NCBI RefSeq assembly: GCF_022565775.1
Contig: NZ_JAIUMC010000020.1
Span: 1 to 36,619 of the forward strand
Source of the DNA: Natronospirillum sp.
Lineage (GTDB): Bacteria; Pseudomonadota; Gammaproteobacteria; Pseudomonadales; Natronospirillaceae
DNA: 36,619 bases
Direction of reading: 5' to 3'
This document shows, in pieces, positions 24,717 through 34,324 of this stretch. The position numbers and the translations under genes are program-made. The notes beneath the pieces were generated by a model. The model worked only from the letters and a program-made list of their open reading frames with translations. It was not told the origin of the DNA and did not search any database. Each line of letters opens with the position of its first letter. Position 1 is the stretch's first letter.

Positions 24717-25871
24717 TCAGTAGGTTCCGAGGTCTGCCAATGGGTTTTCGGCCCAGCGTTGTTCAAAGTGGGCGTCCACAAACTGCATCTCGACGGATTC
24801 GACATCCGGATAGCGCCAGTGGGGCTGGCGGTCCTTGTCGATCAGCAGGGCACGCACCCCTTCCTGGAATTCGCCCAGCAGACAGCAGTTGATGGCCAGC
24901 ACCAGTTCCTGACGGAAGCATTCGGCCAGTGACCAGTGGCGGGCTCTGGCGAGCTGCTCGTTGATGACGTGGGCTGCCGTCGGGCTGCCGTGCTGCAGTG
25001 TCTTCGCGGCCTTCTGCAGCCAGGGGTCCTTGTCGGTCAGACCGGTGATGGCGTGCACCGTCTCGACCAGTGTCGGGTGGTCCACCAGTTCATTGATGCG
25101 ATCGTAGTGCTGGCGCAGCGGGCTTTCTGGCAGGTGCCGATGTACCTTGTCATTGGCCAGATGGCTGAAACGGCGCAGCAGTCGATCCAGTCGCGCCTGA
25201 TCCTCATGCGGCCCGCCTGACCAGTGCTCGTCGCGCAGGGCCTGCAGAACGCGCTCCTGATCGTCATGTGGAATGAAGCGGTCAGCCAGCCCGGCGAACA
25301 AAGCATCACTGGCGTTCAGGTGGGCGCCGGTCAGCCCGATAAAACGACCGGTGTGGCCGGGCATGCGGTTGAGCAGCCAACTGCCGGCTACATCCGGGAA
25401 CAGGCCGATGGTGATTTCCGGCATGGCGATGCGCGTTGTCTCGGTCACGATACGGGTGCTGGCGCCCGCCATCAGGCCCAGGCCGCCGCCCATGACGATA
25501 CCGTCACCCCAGCAGATCAGCGGCTTGGGGAAGACATGAATCAAGTGATCAAGGCGGTATTCGTGGCTGAAGTAGTCGATTGCTGCGGCCTCGGTGTCTT
25601 CGTCGTCCGAGGCCATGGCCAGATAGACCTGAACCACATCACCGCCGGCACAGAAGGCCTTGCCGCCCTCTCCATCCAGCCAGACAGCGACAATGTTGGG
25701 GTCGTCCGCCCATTCGGACAACTGCTCCAGCAGTATGCCGATCATGTCCCGACCCAGCGCATTGAGCGACTTGGGCCGATTCAGGGAAGCGCGACCCAGG
25801 CGGAGCTGTCCGGAGGGGCCAAGCGGTATTTCCTGCAGGAGTACAGGGGCGTCTGTCTTGTCGTCTGCCAT
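24717..25871 (-). CDS. 3-hydroxyisobutyryl-CoA hydrolase (crotonase family)
   Basis: The 384-residue length and sequence fit the HIBYL-CoA hydrolase branch, which is longer than ordinary enoyl-CoA hydratases (about 260). Visible features are LNRPKSLNAL, the CoA oxyanion segment GKAFCAGGDV, the second oxyanion loop GIVMGGGLGLMAGAS, and MPEITIGLFPDVAGSW, which carries the Glu and Asp used by the hydrolase. It removes CoA from 3-hydroxyisobutyryl-CoA in valine breakdown, avoiding build-up of reactive methacrylyl-CoA. It lies 15 bp after the enoyl-CoA hydratase and 15 bp before the SDR, so all are in one transcription unit with the acyl-CoA dehydrogenase. Confidence 0.9.
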   Translation of the reverse strand: MADDKTDAPVLLQEIPLGPSGQLRLGRASLNRPKSLNALGRDMIGILLEQLSEWADDPNIVAVWLDGEGGKAFCAGGDVVQVYLAMASDDEDTEAAAIDYFSHEYRLDHLIHVFPKPLICWGDGIVMGGGLGLMAGASTRIVTETTRIAMPEITIGLFPDVAGSWLLNRMPGHTGRFIGLTGAHLNASDALFAGLADRFIPHDDQERVLQALRDEHWSGGPHEDQARLDRLLRRFSHLANDKVHRHLPESPLRQHYDRINELVDHPTLVETVHAITGLTDKDPWLQKAAKTLQHGSPTAAHVINEQLARARHWSLAECFRQELVLAINCCLLGEFQEGVRALLIDKDRQPHWRYPDVESVEMQFVDAHFEQRWAENPLADLGTY

Positions 25872-25886
25872 GATAGGCCTCCGCGG

Positions 25887-26681
25887 TCAGCGATTTTTCC
25901 AGTGCGGTTCGCGTTTCTCCAGGAAGGCATTGACGCCTTCGCGCTGGTCTTCGGTGCGAAACAGGTCGACGAACAGGTCGCGCTCGCGCATCAGGGCCGA
26001 GTTGTGGTCACCGGAGCGCGTATGCTGTATCAGTGTCTTGCAGGCAGCGACCGAGCCCGGGCTCTGGCGGCAGGACATCTGCGCCAGTTCCAGGGCTTTC
26101 TGGTGGGCCTCACCGTCGGCCACGACCTCTTCCACCAGGCCGATGCGCAGCGCCTGCTCGGCATCGACTCGTTCTCCGCACAGGATGATCCGTTTGGCCC
26201 AACCTTCACCCACCAGTCGGGTCAGGTTCTGGGTACCTCCTGCGCACGGCAGCAGCCCGACGCGAGCCTCGGGCAGTGCCATCTTTGCGCCTTGCGCGGC
26301 CACTCTGAGATCGCAGGCCAGAGCGACTTCAAGACCGCCGCCCATGGCCCAGCCATTGATGGCTGCCACGGTCAGCCCCTCGAAGGTGCTCAATGCTTCA
26401 AACGCCGAGCCAAACGCCCGCGCTGCCTGGGTGGCGTGGGTCGTATCGCCATCGGCAAACTGGTTCAGGTCGGCACCGGCCGAGAAGAACTTGTCGCTGG
26501 CGCTGGTAATGACCAGAGCACGAATGTCGTCATCGTCATTCAGTTCGTCCAGCAGGTGCCTGAACCGCTGCAGGCTGTCCAGCGTCCAGGTGTTGGCAGG
26601 CGGGTTGTCCAGGACAATGATGCCGACTGCGCCGTCCCGTTCCAGACGCAGCGGCTGATCCTGATTCTTGTCGTCACTCAT
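25887..26681 (-). CDS. Enoyl-CoA hydratase (methacrylyl/tiglyl-CoA hydratase candidate)
   Basis: The 264-residue crotonase has both oxyanion-hole segments (DKFFSAGADLNQF and AINGWAMGGGLE) and both general acid-base glutamates, in GGGLEVALACD and LPEARVGLLPCAGG, so it should be an active hydratase. Its place between an acyl-CoA dehydrogenase and a 3-hydroxyisobutyryl-CoA hydrolase suggests it hydrates methacrylyl-CoA (valine) and perhaps tiglyl-CoA (isoleucine). The specific substrate is inference from the operon. The gap to the dehydrogenase gene upstream is 37 bp. Confidence 0.9.
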   Translation of the reverse strand: MSDDKNQDQPLRLERDGAVGIIVLDNPPANTWTLDSLQRFRHLLDELNDDDDIRALVITSASDKFFSAGADLNQFADGDTTHATQAARAFGSAFEALSTFEGLTVAAINGWAMGGGLEVALACDLRVAAQGAKMALPEARVGLLPCAGGTQNLTRLVGEGWAKRIILCGERVDAEQALRIGLVEEVVADGEAHQKALELAQMSCRQSPGSVAACKTLIQHTRSGDHNSALMRERDLFVDLFRTEDQREGVNAFLEKREPHWKNR

Positions 26682-26718
26682 GTGCGCTCTCCGTGTTGTC
26701 GGTTCGCCGGCACAGGAT

Positions 26719-27876
26719 CTACAGCAGCTCGCCGGCGTTCTCTGCCAGCAACCGGCGGGCGACTATAACCCGCATGATCTCATTGGTGCCTTCCAGTATC
26801 CGGTGCACTCGGGCATCCCGCAGATGGCGTTCGGCCGGATACTCTCTAATGTAGCCATAACCACCGAATAATTGCAGTGCCTCATCGCACACCCGGTAAC
26901 CGACATCGGTGGCAAAGCGCTTGGCCATCGCACAATAGGCGGTGGCCTCCGGGTCGCCATTGTCCAGCTTGGCAGCAGCGAGTCGCACCAGTTGCCGGGC
27001 CGCCACCAGCTCCGTCGCCATGTCGGCCAGTTTGAACTGCAGCCCCTGGAACTGGCTGATCGGCTTGCCAAACTGCTGGCGCTCCAGCACGTAGTCTCTG
27101 GCCTCGTTCAACGCCTGCTGGGCGGTACCGAGTGAGCAGGTGGCTATATTGATGCGCCCGCCATCCAGGCCGCGCATGGCAAAGCGGAATCCTTCGCCTT
27201 CTTCACCCAGTCGGCTGTGCGCCGGAATACGTACATTGTCGAAGGATACTGAACAGGTGGGCTGACTTTTCCAACCCATTTTTTCTTCCGGTTTACCTAC
27301 GCTGATGCCGCTGGCATCGGCCGGCACAACAAAGGCGGATATACCGGACGGGCCTTCACTGCCGGTACGCGCCATCACCACAAAAACGCCGGCCGCGCTG
27401 GCACCGGAAATGAACATCTTGGTACCGTTCAGCACATAGTCGTCACCCGAGCGCTCGGCCCGGGTTTTCAGTGAACCGGCATCCGACCCCGAGCCCGGCT
27501 CGGTCAGGCAATAGGCGCCCAGGGTTTCACCGGCCACCATGCGCGGCACCCAGTCGTCGGCCACTGACTTGCTGGCAAAGGAGGCGATCATCCAGGTCAC
27601 CATGTTCTGCACGGTCAGGTAGGCGGTGGTGGAGGTACAGCCCATGGCCAGTTGCTCGAACACCAGGCTGGAGTCCAGCCGCGACAGGCCAAGACCACCC
27701 TGATCGGTGGGCACATAGAGGCCGCAGAAGCCCATGTCGGCGGCCTTGCGGATGACGTCGACCGGGAATTCTGCCTCGGCATCCCAGCGGGCCGCATGCG
27801 GCGCCAGCTCCCGTTCGCTGAACTGGCGTGCCGACTCGACAAAGGCACGCTGGTCTTCGGACAGTTCGAAGTTCAT
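26719..27876 (-). CDS. Acyl-CoA dehydrogenase, isobutyryl/2-methylacyl-CoA type
   Basis: The 385-residue flavoenzyme is first in the leftward operon. It has LSEDQRAFVESARQFSE at the N-terminus, the FAD/substrate motif YCLTEPGSGSDAGSL, a second FAD region (GGYGYIREYPAERHLRD) and the C-terminal catalytic base Glu in LEGTNEIMR at about residue 362, the position used by short- and medium-chain enzymes. Operon context points to isobutyryl-CoA or 2-methylbutyryl-CoA as substrate. The ATG at 27876 has GGAG 7 bases before it and begins a normal family N-terminus; an ATG at 27894 is less likely. The LiuR-type palindrome at 27962-27979 lies about 85 bp upstream, so it should be induced together with the leucine operon. 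Confidence 0.92.
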   Translation of the reverse strand: MNFELSEDQRAFVESARQFSERELAPHAARWDAEAEFPVDVIRKAADMGFCGLYVPTDQGGLGLSRLDSSLVFEQLAMGCTSTTAYLTVQNMVTWMIASFASKSVADDWVPRMVAGETLGAYCLTEPGSGSDAGSLKTRAERSGDDYVLNGTKMFISGASAAGVFVVMARTGSEGPSGISAFVVPADASGISVGKPEEKMGWKSQPTCSVSFDNVRIPAHSRLGEEGEGFRFAMRGLDGGRINIATCSLGTAQQALNEARDYVLERQQFGKPISQFQGLQFKLADMATELVAARQLVRLAAAKLDNGDPEATAYCAMAKRFATDVGYRVCDEALQLFGGYGYIREYPAERHLRDARVHRILEGTNEIMRVIVARRLLAENAGELL

Positions 27877-27961
27877 GGTAGAGCTCCATGCCATGTCAGA
27901 CTCTGTTCACCAGAGCTGACAGTTGTGATTTCTGTTGCGACCGAAATTAGCATAAGTTGAC

Positions 27962-27979
27962 GTTTACGCAAACGTAAAC
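27962..27979. promoter_or_regulatory. LiuR-type operator in the divergent promoter region
   Basis: GTTTACG-CAAA-CGTAAAC is a 7-bp inverted repeat with a 4-base centre, flanked by TTGA on the left. It matches the TTTACG/CGTAAA style of LiuR (MerR family) sites described for proteobacterial branched-chain catabolism. It sits midway between the acyl-CoA dehydrogenase and liuR, overlapping a possible -35 TTTACG with TAGGCT 17 bases later for the rightward operon, and a possible TTGCGT-N16-TAATTT leftward. Confidence 0.75.
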
Positions 27980-28028
27980 CTGGGTTAGGCTTTGTCCTGA
28001 AATCAGTGACCTGTAAAGCCAGAGCACC

Positions 28029-28460
28029 ATGACCGTGATGCCAGACCAACGCCAGCAGACCTGGACCATCAACGAACTCTCGCGGGAGTTCGATATCACG
28101 CCGCGCAGCATCCGCTTCTATGAGGCGGAAGGCCTTTTGGCGCCTGCGCGCGACGGGCAGAAGCGCATCTACGCACGCAAGGACCGGGTGCGCCTGAAGC
28201 TGATTCTGCGCGGCAAGCGGCTGGGGTTCTCGCTGGCAGAAACACGGGAGCTGTTCGAGCTTTATGATGAATCCAACGGCAACAATGACCGGCAACTGAG
28301 TGTGATGATTCGCAAGGTGCGCGAGCGACAGGCGGCCCTGCAACAGCAACTGGTGGACCTGCGCATTGTGCAGGAAGAACTGCGCAACGCCGAAGAGCGC
28401 TGCTGGAACTCGATGAGCGATACCGGGCAGCAACGCCTGCGCCAGGAACTGGACAACTGA
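28029..28460 (+). CDS. liuR: MerR-family regulator LiuR of branched-chain amino-acid catabolism
   Basis: The 143-residue protein has the MerR winged HTH at about residues 11-80 ([51 protein letters not shown]) and a C-terminal coiled coil ([16 protein letters not shown]) for dimerisation. There is no metal-binding cysteine cluster, as in the LiuR group. It is the first gene of the liu operon, 10 bp before liuA, and lies next to its own predicted site, so autoregulation and joint control of the divergent operon are expected. A second ATG at 28038 is possible. The family is clear; the identity as LiuR rests on context plus similarity. Confidence 0.9.
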   Translation: MTVMPDQRQQTWTINELSREFDITPRSIRFYEAEGLLAPARDGQKRIYARKDRVRLKLILRGKRLGFSLAETRELFELYDESNGNNDRQLSVMIRKVRERQAALQQQLVDLRIVQEELRNAEERCWNSMSDTGQQRLRQELDN

Positions 28461-28470
28461 GGAAAGCATA

Positions 28471-29637
28471 ATGATAACGCCCTACAAGGCTCTGAATTTC
28501 GGTCTGGACGACACCGTGGACATGGTGCGCGACCAGATCAATGCGTTTGCACAGGAAGAGATTGCCCCGCGCGCTGCAGAGATCGACGAGAAGAATGAAT
28601 TCCCGGCGGATCTGTGGCGCAAGTTCGGCGATCTGGGTGTGCTCGGGATCACCGTGCCGGAAGCCGATGGCGGTGCAGGCATGGGGTATCTGGCGCATGT
28701 GGTGGTGATGGAAGAAATCAGCCGGGCGTCGGCGTCGGTGGCGCTGTCTTACGGAGCCCACTCCAACCTCTGTGTGAATCAGATTCGCCGCCACGGCACG
28801 GCAGAGCAGAAGGCCAAATATCTGCCCGGACTGATTTCCGGCGAGCATGTCGGCGCACTGGCGATGAGTGAACCCGGTGCAGGCTCCGATGTGGTCAGCA
28901 TGAAGCTGCGCGCCGAGAAAAAGGGTGACCACTATGTGCTGACCGGTAACAAGATGTGGATCACCAACGGCCCTGATGCCGAAACCTATGTGGTCTACGC
29001 GAAAACCGATCCGGCCGCCGGCTCGAAGGGCATTTCCGCCTTTATCATCGAGCGCGGCTTTGCCGGTTTCAGCCAGGCGCAGAAGCTCGACAAGCTGGGT
29101 ATGCGCGGTTCCAACACCTGTGAGCTGGTGTTCGACAACTGCAAAGTACCGGCAGAGAACCTGCTGGGTGAAGAAGGTCGCGGCGTGCAGGTGCTGATGA
29201 GCGGCCTGGACTACGAGCGTGTCGTGCTGGCCGGCGGCCCCTTGGGCATCATGCAGGCCTGCATGGATGTGGTGGTGCCCTATGTGCACGACCGCAAGCA
29301 ATTCGGGCAGTCCATCGGCGAATTCCAGTTGGTACAGGGCAAGCTGGCCGACATGTACACCACACTGAATGCCTGTCGCGCCTATGTGTATACCGTGGCG
29401 ATGGCCTGCGATCGGGGCGAAACCGCGCGCAAGGACGCTGCAGGGGCTATCCTGTATGCAGCAGAGAAGGCCACGCAGATGGCGCTGGATGCCATTCAGT
29501 TGCTTGGCGGCAATGGCTACATCAATGAATACCCGACCGGGCGGCTGCTGCGCGACGCCAAGCTGTACGAAATCGGCGCCGGCACCTCCGAGATTCGGCG
29601 CATGCTGATCGGGCGGGAGTTGTTCAACGAATCGTGA
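28471..29637 (+). CDS. liuA: Isovaleryl-CoA dehydrogenase
   Basis: LiuA oxidises isovaleryl-CoA to 3-methylcrotonyl-CoA with FAD, the first committed step after leucine transamination and decarboxylation. The 388-residue protein has [10 protein letters not shown], the WITNGPDAE segment and [31 protein letters not shown]. The catalytic Glu is E249 in [11 protein letters not shown], the helix-G position typical of isovaleryl-CoA dehydrogenases, while the C-terminal position used by other family members reads EIGAGTSE. That pattern strongly supports this substrate class. It follows liuR by 10 bp with GAGG before the ATG; a REP-like cluster separates it from liuB. Confidence 0.95.
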   Translation: MITPYKALNFGLDDTVDMVRDQINAFAQEEIAPRAAEIDEKNEFPADLWRKFGDLGVLGITVPEADGGAGMGYLAHVVVMEEISRASASVALSYGAHSNLCVNQIRRHGTAEQKAKYLPGLISGEHVGALAMSEPGAGSDVVSMKLRAEKKGDHYVLTGNKMWITNGPDAETYVVYAKTDPAAGSKGISAFIIERGFAGFSQAQKLDKLGMRGSNTCELVFDNCKVPAENLLGEEGRGVQVLMSGLDYERVVLAGGPLGIMQACMDVVVPYVHDRKQFGQSIGEFQLVQGKLADMYTTLNACRAYVYTVAMACDRGETARKDAAGAILYAAEKATQMALDAIQLLGGNGYINEYPTGRLLRDAKLYEIGAGTSEIRRMLIGRELFNES

Positions 29638-29648
29638 GGCGGCCACAA

Positions 29649-29890
29649 CTGTAGGCGCTGGCCTTGGCCGCGCTGGGGCACCGAAGGTGCCCGTTCTGGG
29701 CGGCTGCGCCGCCGAGCGCGACTGACGTCGCTGGCCTACAGGGGCCTGTGCCTAATTTGTAGGCCAGTGGCGTAAGCCACGCTCAGGGGGCCACAAACTC
29801 AAGCGCAGGCAAGCCAGCGCCCACAGTGGTGGCACTATTGCAGGCGCGTGCCTTGGCCGCGCTCGGGGCCGAGAGGCCCCTCAGCCAAGG
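29649..29890. repeat. REP-like palindromic cluster between liuA and liuB
   Basis: The 287-bp gap has no gene but several stems: GCACC-GAA-GGTGC (29678-29690), GGCGGC-TGC-GCCGCC (29699-29713), GTGGC-GTAA-GCCAC (29767-29780), and a long one where CCTTGGC (29851) pairs with GCCAAGG (29884-29890) around GGGGCC-GAGA-GGCCCC. CTGTAGGC at 29649 is inverted as GCCTACAG at 29734-29741, and CCTTGGCCGCGCT occurs twice. The GTAGG...CCTTGGCCGCG style resembles repetitive extragenic palindromes of Pseudomonas-like genomes. The stems could stabilise or partly terminate the operon message. Confidence 0.7.
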
Positions 29891-29924
29891 TGGCTTTGAA
29901 CATGAATAACAACAGGAGCCCAGA

Positions 29925-31523
29925 GTGACCACAGCAGTCAACGTGCACAGCGAAGAGTTCCAGAAAAACCGGGACGCCATGCAGGCCCTGGTCGATGACC
30001 TGTACGACCGACTGCACCAGTTCGAGCAGGGCGGTGGTGCCGACAAGCAGGCACGCCATGAATCGCGCGGCAAACTGCTGCCTCGGGAGCGTGTGCGCCG
30101 CCTGCTGGATGACGGCTCCCCGTTTCTTGAGATTGGCCAGTTCGCCGCCTACAACGTCTATGACGATGACGTGCCCTGTGCCGGGGTGATCGCGGGCATT
30201 GGCCGCGTCGAAGGTGTCGAGTGCATGATCGTGGCCAATGACGCCACCGTGAAAGGCGGCACCTACTTCCCGCTGTCGGTGAAAAAGCATCTGCGCGCCC
30301 AGGCCATTGCGCAGCAGAATCGATTACCCTGTATCTACCTGGTCGACTCCGGTGGTGCCAACTTGCCGCAGCAGGATGACGTCTTCCCGGACCGGGACCA
30401 TTTCGGACGCATCTTCTTCAACCAGGCCAACATGTCGGCTGAGGGCATTCCGCAGATTGCCGTGGTGATGGGGCTCTGCACTGCTGGTGGCGCCTATGTA
30501 CCGGCCATGGCCGATGAATCCATCATTGTGCGCAATCAGGGCTCGATCTTCCTGGCCGGCCCGCCGTTGGTGAAAGCCGCCACAGCTGAAGTGGTGTCCG
30601 CCGAGGATCTAGGCGGTGCCGATGTGCACTGCAAGGTCTCCGGCGTGGCCGATCATTATGCCGAAAACGACCTGCATGCCCTGCATCTGGCCCGGCGGGC
30701 CGTGGCTCGCCTCAACCACAGTAAGCCGGACCTGCCCAATCAGGCCGAGCCTCTGCCGCCGAAGCACGATCCGCAGGAACTCTATGGCATCGTCGGCACG
30801 GACCTGCGCAAATCCTATGACGTGCACGAAGTGATCGGCCGTATCGTGGATGACTCGGCCTTCGACGAATTCAAGCCGCTGTATGGCAGTACGCTGGTCA
30901 CCGGTTTCGCCCGTCTGCACGGCCATCCGGTGGGCATCATCGCCAACAATGGCGTGCTGTTCAGCGAATCGGCGGTCAAGGGTGCGCACTTCATCGAGCT
31001 GTGCACCCAGCGGCATATTCCGCTGATTTTTCTGCAGAACATCACCGGGTTCATGGTGGGAAGACAATATGAGGCGGAGGGCATTGCCAAACATGGCGCC
31101 AAGCTGGTGACGGCCGTGGCCTGTGCCCGAGTGCCCAAACTGACCGTGATCATCGGCGGCAGCTACGGCGCGGGCAACTATGGCCTGTGCGGGCGCGCCT
31201 ATGATCCGAACTTTCTCTGGATGTGGCCCAATGCGCGCATCTCCGTCATGGGCGGTGAGCAGGCTGCCGGTGTCATGGCGCAGGTTCGCCGCGATGCGCT
31301 GGAAGCGCGCGGCGAAACCTGGAGTCAGGAGGACGAATCGGCTTTCAAGACGCCTATACGCGAGCAGTACGAGACACAGGGACACCCCTACTACGCCAGT
31401 GCCCGACTGTGGGATGATGGCATCATTGACCCGGCACAGACACGGGAGGTACTGGCGCTGAGCCTGTCTGCCTGTCTGAACAAACCCATTGCAGATACAC
31501 GCTTTGGCGTGTTCAGGATGTGA
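29925..31523 (+). CDS. liuB: Methylcrotonyl-CoA carboxylase, carboxyltransferase (beta) subunit
   Basis: LiuB moves the carboxyl group from biotin on LiuD to 3-methylcrotonyl-CoA, giving 3-methylglutaconyl-CoA. The 532 residues carry both carboxyltransferase halves. [24 protein letters not shown] and [16 protein letters not shown] lie in the N-half; [21 protein letters not shown] and [22 protein letters not shown] with the [10 protein letters not shown] loop in the C-half, typical of methylcrotonyl rather than propionyl enzymes. The start is GTG at 29925, with AGGAG 7 bases before it. liuC follows 3 bp after the stop. Confidence 0.95.
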   Translation: MTTAVNVHSEEFQKNRDAMQALVDDLYDRLHQFEQGGGADKQARHESRGKLLPRERVRRLLDDGSPFLEIGQFAAYNVYDDDVPCAGVIAGIGRVEGVECMIVANDATVKGGTYFPLSVKKHLRAQAIAQQNRLPCIYLVDSGGANLPQQDDVFPDRDHFGRIFFNQANMSAEGIPQIAVVMGLCTAGGAYVPAMADESIIVRNQGSIFLAGPPLVKAATAEVVSAEDLGGADVHCKVSGVADHYAENDLHALHLARRAVARLNHSKPDLPNQAEPLPPKHDPQELYGIVGTDLRKSYDVHEVIGRIVDDSAFDEFKPLYGSTLVTGFARLHGHPVGIIANNGVLFSESAVKGAHFIELCTQRHIPLIFLQNITGFMVGRQYEAEGIAKHGAKLVTAVACARVPKLTVIIGGSYGAGNYGLCGRAYDPNFLWMWPNARISVMGGEQAAGVMAQVRRDALEARGETWSQEDESAFKTPIREQYETQGHPYYASARLWDDGIIDPAQTREVLALSLSACLNKPIADTRFGVFRM

Positions 31524-31526
31524 ATC

Positions 31527-32303
31527 ATGGCTGACGATTTTCTGTTACAGGAACTGGACGAGCGCGGGGTGCTGCACCTCATCATCAATCGCCCTGACAA
31601 GCGCAACGCTTTTGATGACGAGCTTGTTGAAGCCCTGTTGATCGAGCTCAAAGAGGCGGCAGAAACGCCTGAAGTCAAGGTGGTGCAGCTGGAAGGCAGC
31701 GGTGATCACTTCAGCGCTGGGGCAGATCTGGGCTGGATGCAGCGGATGATCGACAATGACTACACTGCCAACTTGACTGATGCGCGGCAACTGGCCGAAT
31801 TGCTGGATACGCTCTATCACATGCCGCAGCCCACGGTAGTATTGGTGCAGGGGGCTGCCTTTGGTGGCGCGGTCGGCCTGGCCAGTTGCTGTGACATGGT
31901 CATTGCCAGTGATGAAGCCTTTTTCTGTCTCAGTGAGGTCAAGATCGGGTTGATCCCGGCCACCATACTGCCCTATGTCACTCGCGCAATCGGTGAGCGC
32001 CAGGCGCGCCGCTACTGCCTGAGTGCCGAAGTCATTGATGCACCCCAGGCGCTCAACATCGGCCTGGCACACAAACTGGTACCGACCGTGCAGCTCAAGG
32101 CGGCTGCCGCCAACTGGACAGACCAGGTGCTGGCCAATCGCCACTCGGCCGTGCTGCAGGCCAAAGACCTGTTGCTGGCCATCAGCGACCATGCCATCGA
32201 TGACGAACTGCTTGACGAAACCAGTGAGCGGATTGCCGCCATCCGGGTGTCGGAAGATGGTCAGGCAGGGCTCAACGCCTTCCTGCAGAAAAAGAAAAAA
32301 TGA
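31527..32303 (+). CDS. liuC: 3-methylglutaconyl-CoA hydratase
   Basis: LiuC hydrates 3-methylglutaconyl-CoA to 3-hydroxy-3-methylglutaryl-CoA. The 258-residue crotonase has the oxyanion segments GDHFSAGADLGWMQ and GAAFGGAVGLASCCD, and the conserved Glu in FCLSEVKIGLIPATI. The first glutamate of ordinary hydratases is replaced in GGAVGLAS, which is normal for the LiuC group. It begins 3 bp after liuB, and liuD follows after 53 bp. Confidence 0.92.
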   Translation: MADDFLLQELDERGVLHLIINRPDKRNAFDDELVEALLIELKEAAETPEVKVVQLEGSGDHFSAGADLGWMQRMIDNDYTANLTDARQLAELLDTLYHMPQPTVVLVQGAAFGGAVGLASCCDMVIASDEAFFCLSEVKIGLIPATILPYVTRAIGERQARRYCLSAEVIDAPQALNIGLAHKLVPTVQLKAAAANWTDQVLANRHSAVLQAKDLLLAISDHAIDDELLDETSERIAAIRVSEDGQAGLNAFLQKKKK

Positions 32304-32356
32304 CAGGACACTAGTGCTGCAAAAGGCACCAAGGCCGACAATTTCGGAGCAAATGC

Positions 32357-34324
32357 ATGTTCAGCAAGATTCTGATTGCCAACCGCGGCGAAATAGCCTG
32401 CCGGATCATACGCACCTGCCGGGCCCTTGGCGTGACGACAGTTGCTGTCTATTCGGATGCGGATAGCAAGGCTCAGCATGTGCGCCTGGCCGACGAAGCC
32501 GTGCATCTCGGCCCGGCACCGGCCAGGGAGTCCTACCTGCGCGCGGATGCCGTGATCGAAGCGGCGGTGCGTACCGGTGCGCAGGCCATTCACCCGGGCT
32601 ATGGCTTTCTGTCCGAAAACCCCGACTTTGCCCGGGCCTGTGCCAAAGCCGGATTGGTATTCATCGGGCCACCCGCCGAGGCCATTGATGCGATGGGTTC
32701 CAAAAGCGCCGCCAAACGGATCATGGAGAAAGCCGGTGTGCCTCTGGTGCCGGGCTATCACGGTGCGGATCAGGATATGGCGAACCTGCGTGAAACGGCC
32801 AGCGAAATCGGCTATCCGGTCATGCTGAAAGCCGTGCATGGTGGAGGCGGCAAGGGCATGCGCGTGGTTGACGACCCAGCCGAGTTCGACGCTGCGGCAG
32901 CGGCAGCGCGTCGCGAGGGCGAAAATGCGTTCGGCAATGGCGACCTGCTGGTCGAAAAGTGCGTGGTTCAGCCACGGCACGTGGAAATTCAGGTATTTGC
33001 CGATACGCACGGCAATGCGGTCTATCTCGCCGAGCGGGACTGCTCGGTACAGCGGCGGCATCAAAAGGTGATTGAAGAGGCTCCGGCACCCGGCATGACG
33101 CCGGAACTGCGCCGGGCGATGGGAGAGGCTGCGGTTCGTGCAGCCCAGGCCATCAATTATGTGGGTGCCGGTACGGTGGAATTCCTGCTCGATCGCGACG
33201 GCTCCTTCTACTTCATGGAGATGAATACCCGTCTGCAGGTGGAGCATCCGGTCACGGAAATGATCACCGGCCAGGATCTGGTGGACTGGCAGTTGCGCGT
33301 GGCTGTCGGTGAGGCGCTGCCACTGAAGCAGGTGGATATCGAATTGACCGGCCACGCAGTAGAGGCCCGGATCTATGCCGAAGATCCCGAGCACGACTTC
33401 CTGCCGGCCACCGGCACGCTGACCTGCCTGCGCACGCCGCAGACCAATGACCGGGTGCGTATCGATACCGGTGTTGTCGAAGGCGATGAGGTCAGCATCT
33501 ACTATGACCCCATGATCGCCAAGTTGGTGGTACACGGTCGCACCCGCACCGAAGCGCTGCGCCTGATGACCCGGGCACTGGCGGACTATCGGATAGACGG
33601 CGTGGTGACCAATATTCCGTTTCTGCGCCGCCTGGCGGGCCATCCGGCGTTCGGGGCGGCAGAGCTGGATACCGGTTTTATCGAACGCCACCATGAGGCG
33701 TTGCTGGCCCCGGCGCCGCTGGACGTGAACGACATGTCCGCCCTGGCGGCAGCACTCCATGTCGAGTTGCTGCGGCGCAAGCAGGCGGTTTCCGCTGACC
33801 CCTGGGATCAGTTGGCGGGCTGGCGCCTGAACCGACCGGCCTATGCCGCCGTTGAAGTCGAGCACCAAGGCGACGTCGTGCGTTGCGTGCGTACCGATAT
33901 GCCGGCCTGGCCCCAGGTTCTGGAGCTGACGGAAGACCGCGCTACCCTGGCCTGGCAGGGTCGACAATACCACTATGGCTGGTCAGCCAGGGGTGACACC
34001 CCAAGGCACCTGACCCTGTTTGTTGACGGGCGGCCCTGGCGCTGCGTCTGTCAGCCTGCCGAGGAGCATGTCGGAACCGGGAAGGACGTTGAACATTCGC
34101 TGACCGCGCCCATGAATGGCACAGTAGTGTCTATACTTGTAGACAAGGGGCAGGACGTCAAAGCCGGCCAGGCACTGCTGGTGATGGAGGCCATGAAGAT
34201 GGAGCACACCATCAGAGCGCCGGCGGACGGCACTGTCGAAGAAATCTGGTTCCAGGTAGGTGGTACGGTCACCTCCGGTTCAGAATTGCTGGCCTTCGTG
34301 CCGGCTGAGGAGTCCGTGGAATGA
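32357..34324 (+). CDS. liuD: Methylcrotonyl-CoA carboxylase, biotin-carrying (alpha) subunit
   Basis: LiuD carboxylates its own biotin using ATP and bicarbonate. The 655 residues hold the biotin carboxylase N-domain (KILIANRGEIACRIIRTCR), an ATP-grasp with GGGGKGMR and the RDCSVQRRHQKVIEEAPAP and EMNTRLQVEHPVTE segments, a linker domain, and a C-terminal biotinyl domain with EAMKMEH, biotin on K614. Length and order match methylcrotonyl-CoA carboxylase alpha. The last four bases overlap the liuE start (ATGA), so translation is coupled. Confidence 0.95.
   Translation: MFSKILIANRGEIACRIIRTCRALGVTTVAVYSDADSKAQHVRLADEAVHLGPAPARESYLRADAVIEAAVRTGAQAIHPGYGFLSENPDFARACAKAGLVFIGPPAEAIDAMGSKSAAKRIMEKAGVPLVPGYHGADQDMANLRETASEIGYPVMLKAVHGGGGKGMRVVDDPAEFDAAAAAARREGENAFGNGDLLVEKCVVQPRHVEIQVFADTHGNAVYLAERDCSVQRRHQKVIEEAPAPGMTPELRRAMGEAAVRAAQAINYVGAGTVEFLLDRDGSFYFMEMNTRLQVEHPVTEMITGQDLVDWQLRVAVGEALPLKQVDIELTGHAVEARIYAEDPEHDFLPATGTLTCLRTPQTNDRVRIDTGVVEGDEVSIYYDPMIAKLVVHGRTRTEALRLMTRALADYRIDGVVTNIPFLRRLAGHPAFGAAELDTGFIERHHEALLAPAPLDVNDMSALAAALHVELLRRKQAVSADPWDQLAGWRLNRPAYAAVEVEHQGDVVRCVRTDMPAWPQVLELTEDRATLAWQGRQYHYGWSARGDTPRHLTLFVDGRPWRCVCQPAEEHVGTGKDVEHSLTAPMNGTVVSILVDKGQDVKAGQALLVMEAMKMEHTIRAPADGTVEEIWFQVGGTVTSGSELLAFVPAEESVE

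Noticed and set aside
25224..26768. Antisense open frame of 514 codons over the hydrolase and hydratase genes
   Set aside because: Shadow of two crotonase-family genes; no signal peptide, motif or ribosome site.
28096..29646. Antisense open frame of 516 codons over liuR/liuA
   Set aside because: It runs opposite two clearly identified genes and contains no recognisable motif.
32261..33973. Antisense open frame of 570 codons over liuC/liuD
   Set aside because: It mirrors the strongly conserved biotin carboxylase frame and shows no domain of its own.
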